From Rhabdophis nuchalis (Eukaryota > Chordata > Lepidosauria > Squamata > Natricidae): a stretch of DNA of 64,000 bases. A program made the translations under genes and the position numbers. The first letter of the stretch is position 1; each line of letters begins with the position of its first letter. Of this stretch, positions 33,590-45,900 are shown in pieces. The notes beneath the pieces were generated by a model. It did not search any database. It was not told the origin of the DNA and saw only the letters and a program-made list of their open reading frames with translations. Location: contig CM077643.1 of the NCBI GenBank assembly GCA_039707465.1, forward strand, positions 243,806,167-243,870,166, read 5' to 3'.

Positions 33590-34980
33590 ACTCATTTCAA
33601 TTCTTCCTCATTTCCAAAATGATATTTTCTGGAATCTTGCCTTTCATTACTATGATTTCGGGAGCCATGTCTTTCATCTGTTTCTGCTTCTTATTCTTCA
33701 GTTATATAAACTTAATTCATTGAATGCAGTTAGGGAGCTGGTGCTTGGAGAGCATTATTTATCCTAAACAGGAAACCCAAGGACTTGAAAGGTTGTTCTT
33801 CAGCAGGATAGATGTTGGCAGCATAATCACCAAATAAACAACCCTTCCATTACACTGGTGTCCTATCAGGATTTTTGCCAAGGAATCTAGTTATCCCTCC
33901 ACAGCCTGCTTCTTTGTTTGTTTATTTCAAACATTTATATAGCTCCCCATCTTGTACTAAATTCTGAGCAGTTTACGGTTGTTAAGTAAATAATTATTAA
34001 ATATACAATAAAATGAGTATGTAATTTTACTTTAATTAGATGTAGTTTTACATTTATTTAATAATACATTATTTAATTTACTATATATAGTTATCTTAAA
34101 ATATCCACATTTGGTGCTTATTGTCAAATGTGCGTGTTAAATTTAATCTAGTAGAAATCACACTCTTTCAGACTCTTAATGCAGTTTCCCTAAGCAGGAT
34201 CTCAGTAGATGTGCTAAATTTCTTTCCATCTTAGGCAGCCTAGTTGACCATGCTGGGTATAAATTATGGAAGAGAATTGGAATAGATATGTTAATTTTAG
34301 AAACAATGTATAAGCCATAATGTCAAAATTACACATGTCTGTTAGGTAAATAGAATGTGACTAAATTTGTTTAATGTACATAAAAAAGTAGCCTCGTGCA
34401 ATTGTACACATGTTATCATTTGTCCCCTCCCATAGATGCTCATGCTTAGACATTGTCCCTTAGTATAAAAACTTGTGGTGTAAGTCTGAAAATGTTATAA
34501 CAATACTTTGAAATCATTACTTTACATGATTGGGAAGCTACTTTATGTGTTTTAATTTATATTTTAGTGATGGTTATGGAGGAATTGTTTTTATTAAGAT
34601 GCTACTAATTGGAAAAAATCTCTGAGAGGCTCAAGCATGCAACACATAAAAAATTCAGTATAAATTATTTTACAGGTGATCCCAAAATCTGAGTCTCTGT
34701 TATCTTGCTTATGAAATTTCATATGCTTATTGATTTTCGATTGAAGTGTATTGGTTGTTATCTGCTAAAAAGATGCCAATAAAAAGGACACAAAGCTAAA
34801 AATCTCTTTTTGGAGAGTGCTTTCATGTACCAAATTATGCATTTAACAAAAATACATAATTTTTCATACAGAATATTATACTTTAGAGATTATATTCATT
34901 TTATATTAATTGAAGAGACTGAACTAGTAAAAAAGTAATGCAATAAATGTTACAGCTTTTGAAAAATGTTTTGCTGCAAG
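33590..34980. other. NEK3 3' flank, no recognised gene
   Basis: AT-rich sequence, possibly an extended 3' UTR. The piece at about 33905-33985 (ACATTTATATAGCTCC, GAGCAGTTTACGG) looks like a SINE/LINE tail. Confidence 0.4.
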
Positions 34981-34991
34981 AGGCTCCGACC

Positions 34992-35146
34992 CAGAGGTGG
35001 ATTGCTTCTGGTTCTGCCGAACTGGTAGTGGCGCTGATGGGAGGCTCCGCCCACCTGCCTGGACATTTCTGCACATGCGCAGAAGCATTGCACGCGCACA
35101 TGAGCACGAGTGAACGGGTAGTAAACCGGTTAGGAACCCACCACTG
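34992..35146. mobile_element. hAT element (CAGAGGTGG...CCACCACTG family)
   Basis: Starts CAGAGGTGGATTGC and ends GGAACCCACCACTG, with CTCCGACC/CTCCCACC on its sides (7 of 8 bases). Same family as 12850-12983. Confidence 0.88.
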
Positions 35147-35321
35147 CTCCCACCCCTAGGATCCCTACTGAGATGTTAAAAGAAAAATATTCTTATGAAA
35201 TTTTTAAAGTGTGTTCCTAGCTTTGGTGACTTCCAGACATGAAGGTGCTTGGCAAGCAGAGCATTGATTAGAATTCTGTCATTGAAGTTTACACATAATT
35301 TGAAGTAAGACCTTCAGTTAT

Positions 35322-35650
35322 CTATATAAATAAAAATGTAAAATAGTTTGTACGAATCCACTAATCTCAAAAACTACTGAACCGATCTGCCTCAAATTTT
35401 GACACAATGTAGCCAAGGACTTCCGATAATAGAATAGCTACTCATTTTGTGCCTAGCACACGTGTGTTGTGTGCAAGCTAAACACAAATAAAATGTACTC
35501 ACTGAAAATGTGAGAATTCCCTGTAGCCACGCCCATCAGGCTGCTTTTCAACTGTCAGTGTTGGAATGGAGGCCTCTCATACGGAGGCCTCTTGGGGCCA
35601 AAAAGGCACTGGGATAGCAAACTCCCAGGTGGCCCATGGGGGGGGGGAGA
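35322..35650 (+). mobile_element. Possible Helitron-like 5' end
   Basis: TCTATATAAATAAAAATGT followed by ACTCAAAA-like AATCTCAAAAACTACTGAACC and ATTTTGACACAATG resembles the 5' end of many animal Helitrons, and it sits directly after an A, as Helitron insertions do. No 3' hairpin or CTRR end was found, so the call is tentative and the right limit is arbitrary. Confidence 0.4.
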
Positions 35651-35762
35651 AATACTGCTCAAGACTGTTCTCTGAGGTAAAAACACGGAGGCAGGCAGCT
35701 GCTTTAAACTGTTGAAAACGAACTGAACCAAACTGTAACAAAGAATCACCCATCTGACAGCA

Positions 35763-37110
35763 AATACAGTTTAATAAAAGAGGGACTAGGGGAGACATGA
35801 TAGCAGCCTTCCGATATCTCAGGGGTTGCCCCAAAGAAGAGGGAGTCAAGCTATTCTCCAAAGCACCTGATGGCAGAACAAGAAGCAATGGGTGGAAACT
35901 AATCAAGGAGAGAAGCAACTTAGAACTGAGGGGAAATGTCCTGGCAGTGAGAACTATTAACCAGCAGAACAGCTTGCCACCAGAAGTTATGGATGGCCCA
36001 ACACTGGATGTGTTTTTAAGAAGAGACTGGAAAACCATTTGTCTGACACGGTATAGGGTCTCCTGCTTGAGCAGCGGGGTTGGATTAGATGACCTCCAAG
36101 GTCCCTTCCAACCCTCCAAAGCACTTGAGGGCAGAACAAGAAGCAATGGGTGGAAACTAATCAAGGAGAGAAGCAACTTAGAACTGAGGGGAAATTTCCT
36201 GGCAGTAAGAACAACCAGTGGAACAGCTTGCCACCAGAAGTTATGGATGGCCCAACACTGGATGAGTTTTTAAGAAGAGACTGGAAAACCATTTGTCTGA
36301 CACGGTATATAGGGTCTCCTGCTTGAGCAGCGGGGTTGGACTAGATGACCTCCAAGGTCCCTTCCAACTCTGCTATTGTATTATTGTATTACAGTAGGTA
36401 GGTAGATAGGGGAATAGAGAGACAGGGAGAAATACAGTTTAATAAAAGAGGGACTAGGGGAGACAGGATAGCAGCCTTCCAATATCTCAGAGGTTGCCAC
36501 ATAGAAGAGGGAGTCAAGCTATTCTCCAAAGCACCTGAGGGCAGAACAAGAAGCAATGGGTGGAAACTAATCAAGGAGAGAAGCAACTTAGAACTGAGGA
36601 GAAATTTCCTGACAGTTAGAACAATTAATCAGTGGAACAGCTTGCCTCCAGAAGTTGTGAATGCCCCAACACTGGAAGTCTTTAAGAAGATGTTGGATAG
36701 CTATTAGTCTGAAATAGTATAGGGCAGTGATGGCTAACCTTTTTTGGCTCACGTGCCAAAAGCAGGGGGAGTGCAGGGGCGATGTGCACAGGTGTGCCAC
36801 ATCAATAATGCTATGTGCATGACCCCCTGCATTTGGCATGCTTTTTACGTCATCCCCAGGCTCCAGAGGCTTTATAGGAGCCTGGGGAGGGTGAAAACAG
36901 CCTTCCCCCCCCTCCAGAGGGGAAAAAATGGCCTCAAAAGAAGGCCTAAATCAGCTGGCCAGGGCACACATACAAACTGAAGCTGACAGGGCAATGCCTC
37001 GCGTGGCCTAAGAAATGGTTCCATGTGCCACCTGTGGCACCCGTGCCATAGGTTCGCCATCATGGGTATAGGGCTTCCTGCCTAGCAGGGAGTTGGACTA
37101 GATGACCCCC
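35763..37110 (+). mobile_element. Three tandem CR1 3'-end copies, one split by a hAT
   Basis: The CR1 3' region (TTTAATAAAAGAGGGACTAG ... CTAGATGACCTCCAAGGTCC) occurs at 35763-36115, again at about 36116-36380 (joined inside the CR1 end), and again at 36431-36724 plus 37066-37110. The third copy is interrupted by the hAT at 36725-37065. Copies two and three are separated by a block of GTAGGTAGGTAGATAGGG, the same unit as the minisatellite that follows. Confidence 0.85.
36725..37065. mobile_element. hAT element (CAGTGATGGCTAACC family) nested in CR1
   Basis: Starts CAGTGATGGCTAACC and ends GGTTCGCCATCATGG, with GTATAGGG on both sides (36717-36724, 37066-37073). The CR1 text is continuous once it is removed. 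Confidence 0.9.
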
Positions 37111-38000
37111 AAGGGATAGATAGGGAGAAATAAGGTAGGTAGGTAGGTAGGTAGGTAGGTAGGTGGATAGAAAGAAAGAAAAAGAGAGAGAGAGAGAGAG
37201 AGAGAGAAAGAAAGAAAGAAAAAGAAAGACGGTAGGTAGGTAGGTAGGTAGGTAGGTAGGTAGGTAGGTAGAGGGAGAAAGGAAGAAATATAGTAGGTAG
37301 GTAGGTACGTAGGTAGGGGGATGGATAGATAGGATAGGGAGAAATACAGTAGGTAGGTAGAGGGATAGACAGAGGGAGAAATACAGTAGGTAGGTAGGTA
37401 AGTGGATAGGGGGATAGATAGAGAGGGAGAAATACAGTAGGTAGGTAAATAGAGGGAGAAAGCAAGAAATACAATAGGTAGGTAAGTAGAGGGATAGACA
37501 GAGGGAGAAATACCGTAGGTAGGTAGGTGTATAGATAGATAGTGAGAAATACGGTAGGTAGGTAGGTAGAGGGATAGAGAGGGTGAAATACAGTAGGTAG
37601 GTAGGTAGAGGGATAGACAGAGAGGGAGAAATACAGTAGGTAGGCAGGTAGGTAGGGGGATAGATAGAGAGGGAGAAATACAGTAGGTAGGTAGGTAGGT
37701 AGGTAGAGGGAGAAAGCAAGAAATACAATAGGGGTAGGTAAGTAGAGGGTTAGAGAGAGAGGGAGATATACCATAGGTAGGTAGGTAGGTGTATAGATAG
37801 ATAGCGAGAAATACAGTAGGTAGGTAGAGGAATAGAGAAAGAGGGAGAAATACAGTAGGTAGGTAGAGGGATAGAGAGGGGGAAATACAGTAGGTAGGTA
37901 GGTAGGTAGGTAGAGGGAGAAAGAAAGAAATACAGTAGGTAGGTAGGTAGAGGGATAGATAGATAGAGAGGGAGAAATACAGTAGGTAGGTAGGTAGGTT
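37111..38000. repeat. CR1-derived GGTA minisatellite
   Basis: About 890 bases of irregular units of the form GAGAAATACAGTAGGTAGG followed by AGAGGGATAGAGAGG, with runs of GGTA (up to about ten) and a GA tract at 37178-37226. The complement gives long Tyr/Leu/Pro/Ser frames that are artefacts. Confidence 0.95.
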
Positions 38001-38309
38001 GGGGCTCATATGGTGGTTGTGTGTATGTGTGCAGGTGTAGATCTACACACAGATTGGTTGGCCATTTAATCAGACTGGGCCACAGCAACGTGTGGCCAGG
38101 TATAGCTAGTCTAGGAATAAATTCACATTAAACCAATCAAACTTTTAATAGATATTCACAGTGTAGCTTGGCTAAAGAAACATTCTTCCCTGTGCATTTT
38201 AAAATTCTTGTACTAAATTATGAAGTAATTGGAAAGGGGGGGGAGGAATCAACAAGGTGATTTTTAATTTCATTTTGTTTCGTCAAGATGCATTGGATTA
38301 CATATATAA

Positions 38310-38475
38310 GCATAGATATAGTTTTGAATACATGAAATGGATACGAATAAAAAGGAATATTAGGACAGGGATGGTAGGCATGTTGGTGCACTTATGCACG
38401 CTCCTTACAGATCTCTTATGGATGGGATGAGGTCGACAGTAGACAGTAGTGTGTAGTAAGAGTCTGATGTGCAAC
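38310..38475 (+). repeat. Unclassified interspersed repeat, copy 1
   Basis: GGACAGGGATGGTAGGCATG, TTGGTGCACTTATGCACGCT and GATGAGGTCGACAGTAGACAG recur at 46400-46505. Two copies in one window show it is interspersed; I cannot name the family with confidence. Confidence 0.6.
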
Positions 38476-38589
38476 CTACAGATACTATTTTCTACAAACG
38501 TGTCCTTCAGCCTGATACTACTAGTAGTTCTTTTCGATTACTGTATATAATAGAACCATGCTAGAGGGATGATAGCAGCTGTACTTTGA

Positions 38590-38960
38590 ACACACTGAAA
38601 GGCGTCACATTGCGAAGGCTATAGAAACCGACTCATGACCCGGACAACAGGGCGGGGTGTAAAGAAAACACGCCTCCGCGAGCGCTGAAGAAGCTGCTGC
38701 TTCCACCGTCTGTGGAGCATAAGGTAGTCTAGGCGGTATAAGTGATATTTTCGGTTCTGGGAGATTGTTCCGTTTTCCCATTTCTTAAGGGCGCGGGAAA
38801 GCCGGCGAGTGAATAACGGAGAAAATAGAGCTGCGGAGCGAGAGCAGGCAGAGAATCTGCGCGCGCGTCAGTTCTGTTTCCTCGGCAACAGAGAAGCAGA
38901 AGTGCTGAGAAAGGCGGGGAAATTGCCCCGCCGCTCCCCGCAGAGGAAAATGAGCCTCAC
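38590..38960 (+). promoter_or_regulatory. NEK5: CpG-rich region, probable NEK5 promoter and first exon
   Basis: CpG-dense sequence (CGCCTCCGCGAGCGC, GCGCGCGCGTCAG) about 0.9-1.2 kb upstream of the NEK5 start codon, the only such island between NEK3 and NEK5. The donor of the first exon is not clear. Confidence 0.5.
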
Positions 38961-39838
38961 TCTTAATGAGGTTGTCTATTCAACAGATGTAGGTTTGCTC
39001 AGAAGTCAGCCTCAATAGATAACTGGGGCTTACTCCTGAGTAAAGTGTGTGGAAAGTTGTGTAGCTTACATCCATTTTTAAGGCGCATCAGAATAAGAGA
39101 ATAGCTTAGTATTTATCAGTTTGCTAGAACTGCCACTCATCTCGAATTCCCATCTGCTGAAGGGGCGGGATTGCGTAGGATCCTCCCTTCGAGGGAAAAT
39201 AGATCAAGGGATCCACTTTCTAGAGATATTCTGGATCTGCTTGGGAAGGAATCAGGAACAATTTAAATAACCAGTCAAAGGTCTTGTTATGATCTGTTAT
39301 ACAATATGTTTGCCACCTGTAGCTTTTCTTCTCTCATGGGACTTGCTAACTGTCTTCCATTTAGATCCAGCCACTAACTAGGGATCTTTTAAGTAGGCCA
39401 GATAGCTGCCTTTTCCAATCTGGTGCTATCAGATTAATTAGGATGTAGCTTCCATTTCCTCAGAAGATAAGATGATAGAAGAACATCTCTAGGATACAAG
39501 ATTGGGAAAGGCTGACTTAGAATAAGCCATAGGTTACAAACAGGGCGATTTTCACGTATAACACATTTTCATCCTCTAAGTCCAAGCATTCTGATATTTC
39601 ATGCATGCACATTTCATAATAATTGCCCTTGTTTCGAGATTGCTTCACTTAAAAGGGTTGAGATATTGCTCTTTCAGTTGTGAGTGTCTGACCAAGAAAA
39701 ATAGATACTATTAAAATTTTAAAAAGAAAAAAAAATGACAACGGAAAATTAAAGGTTACAATTTGAAGTAAAGTTTGGTGTTTAAAGATTAAGTACTACA
39801 TTCTTTTTATTTTTGACATTTCTCCAAAACTCAGAATC

Positions 39839-39955
39839 ATGGATAATTATATAATAATTAAAATGATTGGAGAAGGAGCATTTGGCAAAATATTCTTAGC
39901 CAGAAAAAAAGAGGATAATCAACAATGTGTTATCAAGGAGATAAATTTAACTAAG
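39839..39955 (+). CDS. NEK5: NEK5 coding exon 1 (start codon, glycine loop)
   Basis: An acceptor (CAAAACTCAG) lies four bases before the ATG. 117 nt encode [17 protein letters not shown] and [10 protein letters not shown] with lysine K33. Same length and phase as NEK3 exon 1. Confidence 0.95.
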
Positions 39956-42900
39956 GTAATATCTTTTATAATATTTTTATGTAGCATGTTAATGTTTGGT
40001 CCAAGAAGAAGATGCCAATCAGATAGAAAGATCTGCCTAATGGCAGCAACTGTACCATTAGCAATATTTTACACAGCTTAGAATTTGTTTGAATATTTGA
40101 TGTCTGCAGGACTGTTTGTAAACGTTTGTGATAATGAATTCAGTGTGTTATTTAGTCCAACTGCTATTGTGTTTCTAAGGTTCCATGACAATTTAGAGTT
40201 CTAAAAATATTATATGTAGCCCTTTAAGGAAGTAGTCTGTTTCTTAAAGGATGTTGAAAGAAAGTGATGAAATATGTTAAAGTAACTTTTTAGTAATTTT
40301 TAATTGTGAAACAATGTTAATAGAACAAAAAATCGGTTCACATTAATTCCCAAGCAACAAGAACTTTTACCGGAAATATAAGATTTGTTCAGAGCTCATC
40401 AATTTAGGGAAAATTGCACTAAGCAGTGTTCAGAATCCTTTGTGGTATTCCTATAAAGTTACATAAATAATAGCAACTGGTGTTGCATTCTTTTTAAATA
40501 AAGATGCCAAGGAAGGAAAAAGAATCATCTCAAAAAGAAGCAACTCTTCTAGCCAAGATGAAGCATCCCAATATTGTAGCTTTCTATGCTTCCCTTCAAG
40601 GTATTATTTTGATCTATAGTTATAGGTAGTCCTTGACGTACAACAGTTCATTTAGTGACCATTCTAAGTTACAAAGGCACTAAAAACGTCTTATGACCAT
40701 TTCCCCATGATAATGTGATCAAAATTCAAACTTTTAGCAACTCTCATATTTATAATAGTTGCAATTTATGACGGGTCATCTTTTGTGACCTTCTGACAAG
40801 CAAAGGCAATGGGATAGCCAGCTTCATTTAATAAACATGTTCCTAAGTTAGCAACTGCCACAAAGGGTCAAGAAAGATTGTAAAAATGGGGCGAAATTCA
40901 CCTAACAAATGTCTCACTTAGCAACAGAAATTTTGGGCTCAATTGTAGCCATCAGTCAAGGACTACCTGTACTTTGGCTAACTCTTAAAATAGAACAATA
41001 AGTACCTCCTTCTAAAATTTTCTCTTTTGAAAGGCACACAAGTACTTTCTGCCATAAACTTTAAAAAAAGCAAATTTTGGAGATTGTTTCTTTGATATCT
41101 AATGCCATCTTACTTTATGTTTCGTGTATGTGTGTGTGTATGTATGTATGTATGTATGTATGTATGTATGTATGTATGTATGTATGTATGTATCAGGGAT
41201 GGGTTCGAGCTGCTGCTTCAGGGATGCGCTTATAACTTTAGAGATCACAGGACAGTTCTATTGACTAAGTAACATTCCAAAGCCCCTCTGTTCAGGGATG
41301 CGCAGATAACTTTAGAGATCACAGGACAGTTCTATTGACTAAGTAACATTCCAAAGCCCTCTCTGGATCTCTCGATGGTGGTTAGCTTAAGGATCTGAGT
41401 TTCTTTTAGATCAATATATTTGAAATCTTGGTGAAATACTAAACAGTTATGGCTCTGAAAATGTATGCATGTGAACATGTATATTGAAGAATCAAAGTCT
41501 CATGCCTCAAATGCAAAATATGCTGTTAGCATTAGCAGCAGGCTTTGCCTTCATATCCTCCCTGTGTGCTTTTCAGTTGCATCATCAGCTAGGATGGGAC
41601 CCAAAATACTAGACAAGATGAACTTTTGATCTAATCCAACAGGATTCTCCCTTTGTTTTATATTGTATTCTTTTTTTAAGTGACTCAAAACCTTATTATG
41701 TTTTTAGAGAAAAATAACTTGTATATTATGATGGAATATTGCGATGGAGGTGACCTAATGAAGAGAATAAATATGCAATATGGAGTACTGTTTGATGAGG
41801 ATAAGGTACGTTTGTAATTTTAGGAATATTTTCACTTATATTCCCTTCACTGTTCATCACAGCAAAGCATTCAAGTGGAGATCCTTGCTTATATTGTGTT
41901 TTATTTATTTTTTTGTTACCATGTAATTATGTTTTAATAAGTTAAAATTTGACATAATATATTTACCTGAAAAGAAGATAAGCCAAAATTTAGATTCACA
42001 ATCAATAGAAGATGATACAAATACAGTAGATAAAATCTTGGGTAATGGTGGGTAATTCTAACCTTGTCAGCTCCCAAGATTGCATACTTTCAAAATATGT
42101 TTCATTTGTAATAAAATAATGCTGATGAAAGGATAAGGCAAGTCTTGCCCAACTAGATGCTCTCCAGTGGGATTACCAGCTCCATCTGAAACCAATTCCG
42201 ATTAGCCAATATTTTTTTTTCATTTTTCATTTTATTACATTTATATCCCGCCCTTCTCCACAGAGGACCCAGGGCGGCGCACAGGAAATTTAAAAAACAT
42301 ACACAATAGAAGATAGACAAATAATTTAATATATATATTAAATAATCCCCAATCCTGTGCTAAAAACCAATTATTAAAAACCCAATTTAAAACTTTTCTA
42401 AAAGTCCCCATGGGAGGTTAGGCTAGGCCGGCTTGATGGAAAAAATATGTCTTTAAACATTTGCGGAAGAGGCGGAGGTCGGTGATGGTCCGGAGTTCAG
42501 GGGGTAGGTCGTTCCAAAGGGCAGGGCCCGCCACAGAGAAGGCTCTTCCCCTGGGTGTCGCCAGTCGGCATTGTCCGGCCGACGGCACCCTGAGAAGGCC
42601 CTCTCTGTGGGAGCGGATCGGTCTAAGGGATGTATGGGGCAGGAGACGGTCTCGCATATAACTAGGCCCCGAGCCATGGAGCGCTTTAAAGATGGTCGTC
42701 AGAACCTTGAAGCGCACCCGAAAGACCACAGGAAGCCAATGCAGCTCGCGCAATATCCATTATAGGAAGAGCATGTGAAGGTATCAAGATTAGAAGTATC
42801 TTCACATGTGCTTCCTCTAATGCGATTTATAATACCATGTTTTGTGCAAAAGAATTAATGGATTTAAGACAAGACTCAAAGCCAGAACAAACTGACTAGC

Positions 42901-45900
42901 TTGGAAAAACAAAACAGTACCACTGAGTGTGAGCTTGCTTAAAATCTTTTGATGTATTCAAGTTTAGCAATCTCAAAAACTCTCAACAATAAAAACTCTC
43001 TCTCTCTCTCTCTCTCTCCATACACATACACACAGAGAGAATATGTTTTAACCTTGAGATCTGAACAACTTGTGACCTATTTTGTCATACTTCTGTATGT
43101 ATCTGTGGTATTTAAAATAATAATAAACAGTTTTTTCATCCCCAAGACTGTATTCTTGAAGAAATTTTACTGTGTTGTATGAAATACTGATATTTTATTT
43201 TCATCTTTAGATCTTGGGTTGGTTTGTGCAAATTGCCTTAGGCCTGAAACATATACATGACAGAAAGATTCTGCACAGAGACATAAAAACACAGGTAATT
43301 TTGGGAGATAATTTTAGCCTCATTACTGAGAAATAAAACACGCATACAGTTTTAATTATGGTGTATTTTGTTTACAGAACATTTTTCTTAGCAGTAATGG
43401 AATAACAGCAAAACTGGGAGATTTTGGAATTGCAAGGATGTTGAACAAGTAAGCATATTTTTATGGACAATGTTATTCCCTTAGTATTAGATCAAAATGG
43501 ATCAGTTTATTCTGTGATGCTTTAATATTCCAGAGAAAGGGGCATAGAATTGGTCAGACTTTAACTTTGCAACATGTCTTAGTCTTATTGAAAAGAAGTG
43601 CAGTAAAACTTGGGATTTTATCTATGAATTCCTTCTGCTTCCTTTTTACACGTGCAAAGAAAGTAGAAACAGTGCATTTTCAAACAGTAGTTTTCCCATT
43701 CTTGTATATTTGAAATCAGGAAACTCTTTAATATGCTCTAAACCAGAAATTGAAATCATGGTTTGAATCTGATTTTTTTTTAAATTGATACTTGTAAATT
43801 ATTTAGGCCTTGCTATCTTAATCAAGCCTTGAATGAATTCACATATAGGGCATTCTAAATAATGGACTGAGTTATGAATTGTTTGTAATTTCTCTAGATA
43901 GCTTCAGTAATCAAATTATCTTCAAAGAAAAAAATCATTTTTGTTTGCTATTTTCTTTAGCACGATGGAATTTGCTAGTACCTATGTAGGAACACCATAT
44001 TACCTATCACCTGAAATCTGTGAAAATAAACCATATAACAATAAAACGTAAGTTTCAGAATATACAGTACCTCTATCTTTGTGGAGAGAGACGGAGGGAT
44101 AGTAGAATTGAAAAAAATGAGTTTTAAAAAATGTGCAAATTTGATGGTGACTCGTTTCAGAAATTGTTTTAAAATCTTCTACATTTAATAAATAAACCTG
44201 TTTTTGTGCAAATATTTGTTTATTCCAACTTTATTTAATTTCCTATATAACTCCTCACAAACCAAGAATCATTTTTGATAGATAATTCGTGGTAATTGAC
44301 CTGCAGTTCTTGAATGCCTTCTTGAAAGAAAAATAGCAATAAATATAAGCAATAGTATTGCAAGCTGTCTTTGCCTTCAGACTTTTGAACAATTCTCTAT
44401 AGAATCTACTCTTAAAGGGTCAGCTTTCTTGTGAAGCACACATTAATTTTTTGCAGTTCTAAAATGCCCTATTTATTGGCCCTAATAGCTGCTTTAATAA
44501 TATTGTGTTTGCAGCCATAAGTGGCTTAATTATAATCTTTGAAGAAGTTATCAAAAGCAGGTAGTCTTTGACTTATATCCATTATTGAACCCAAAATTTT
44601 GGTTGTAAGTCATGGTGGTTATTAAGCAGGTCATCACCTCTCTGAACCCTATTTCACTATCTTTTCTGTGGCAGTTATTAAATGAAATCATTATACTCAA
44701 TGGGTCAGAAATTGGAAGTAAATACTGGAGACTAACCAAAACTTCTGAAAGTTGTGGTCAGTTGACTGTGGCACACTGCAAAAGGCCATAAATGCAAGCC
44801 AATTGACAAGTACCCCAAATGCAACATGATCATGGAGGGGATGCAATCGTCAGAGCTTAAAAATCAGAGCAACTGTTTGTTAAGCAAGGATGATCAATAA
44901 TAACAATGGGTTAAAAATAATAAACAGTATATTATAAACAATACTAAAGAGAATAATAAGAATTAACTTTTTGCATAACCATATAGTTGGGATAAATGTT
45001 TTTTTGCTGGATTACTAAATATTGTTTCAATTCTTCTAATTATCTTTTATAGAGATATATGGTCCCTTGGCTGTGTTTTATATGAATTGTGCACTTTAAA
45101 GCATCCTGTAAGTAAATGTTTATACTGTCATAACCAAATATTTATCAAGATCATTTAGTGACAGCTATTAGAACCATAACTTAAATACAGCCTTTAACAT
45201 TTTGAACCGTGTAGAAAAATATCAGTTTTATAGTACTAAGATCAACTTGAGTTTTCTTTTTCAGATGGAAAGGAATACTCCATCAAAAAAGTTTCTTTAA
45301 ATGTCTAAATTTCAGAAGAGAAATAGACAAATTCACAAATGATAAGACCAACAATTTCTATTAGACATACTGACCACATATGTTTTATTGAAAGAATATG
45401 CATCTTGACATAAAATGTTAGGAACAGAACAGTGCTGTTATATTTTTATCTTGCTCTGGGTTTCTTTTAGCACTTTGTTAGCTCTGTAGGAATAAAATAG
45501 TGGAGTTAGATGGGATTTGGGCTGATCAAGAATGGCTTGTATAGTCTTATGATTTCATTGGTAAAATGAAAAGTACAACGTAAATTTGAGCATTGTTTAT
45601 GTGTTTTTTAAATTATTCCAACTTGCATATGGTGCATGTTCTGTTCCTAGTTTCTAGTCTGACTATTTTAATGTTAGCTGTCATTTACCACTGGTAATTT
45701 CAAACATTGTTTAAAAAGCTGGGCATATTCTTACTCATTTTTATGTTAATTTGTTTGGGAGATGTTAGTCTTTCAATATAGCCAAATTTTTCTGAGTTAA
45801 GGTTAGAGAATTAATTAAGAAAACTTAAAGGGAAACTATGATAGAGAAGGAACATTATCTGGTCAAATTTTCTTGCTGGGGCTGATGTTGGCCTAGAGTT

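Noticed and set aside
37111..38000. Regularly spaced repeats resembling a CRISPR array
   Set aside because: Units vary in length and are joined by the same GGTA/GATA sequence, not unique spacers, and the genome is eukaryotic.
37060..38088. Minus-strand frames up to 303 aa of Tyr/Leu/Pro/Ser repeats, possibly a repeat protein
   Set aside because: All three frames are open because the GGTA minisatellite has few stop triplets; there is no start context or splice support.
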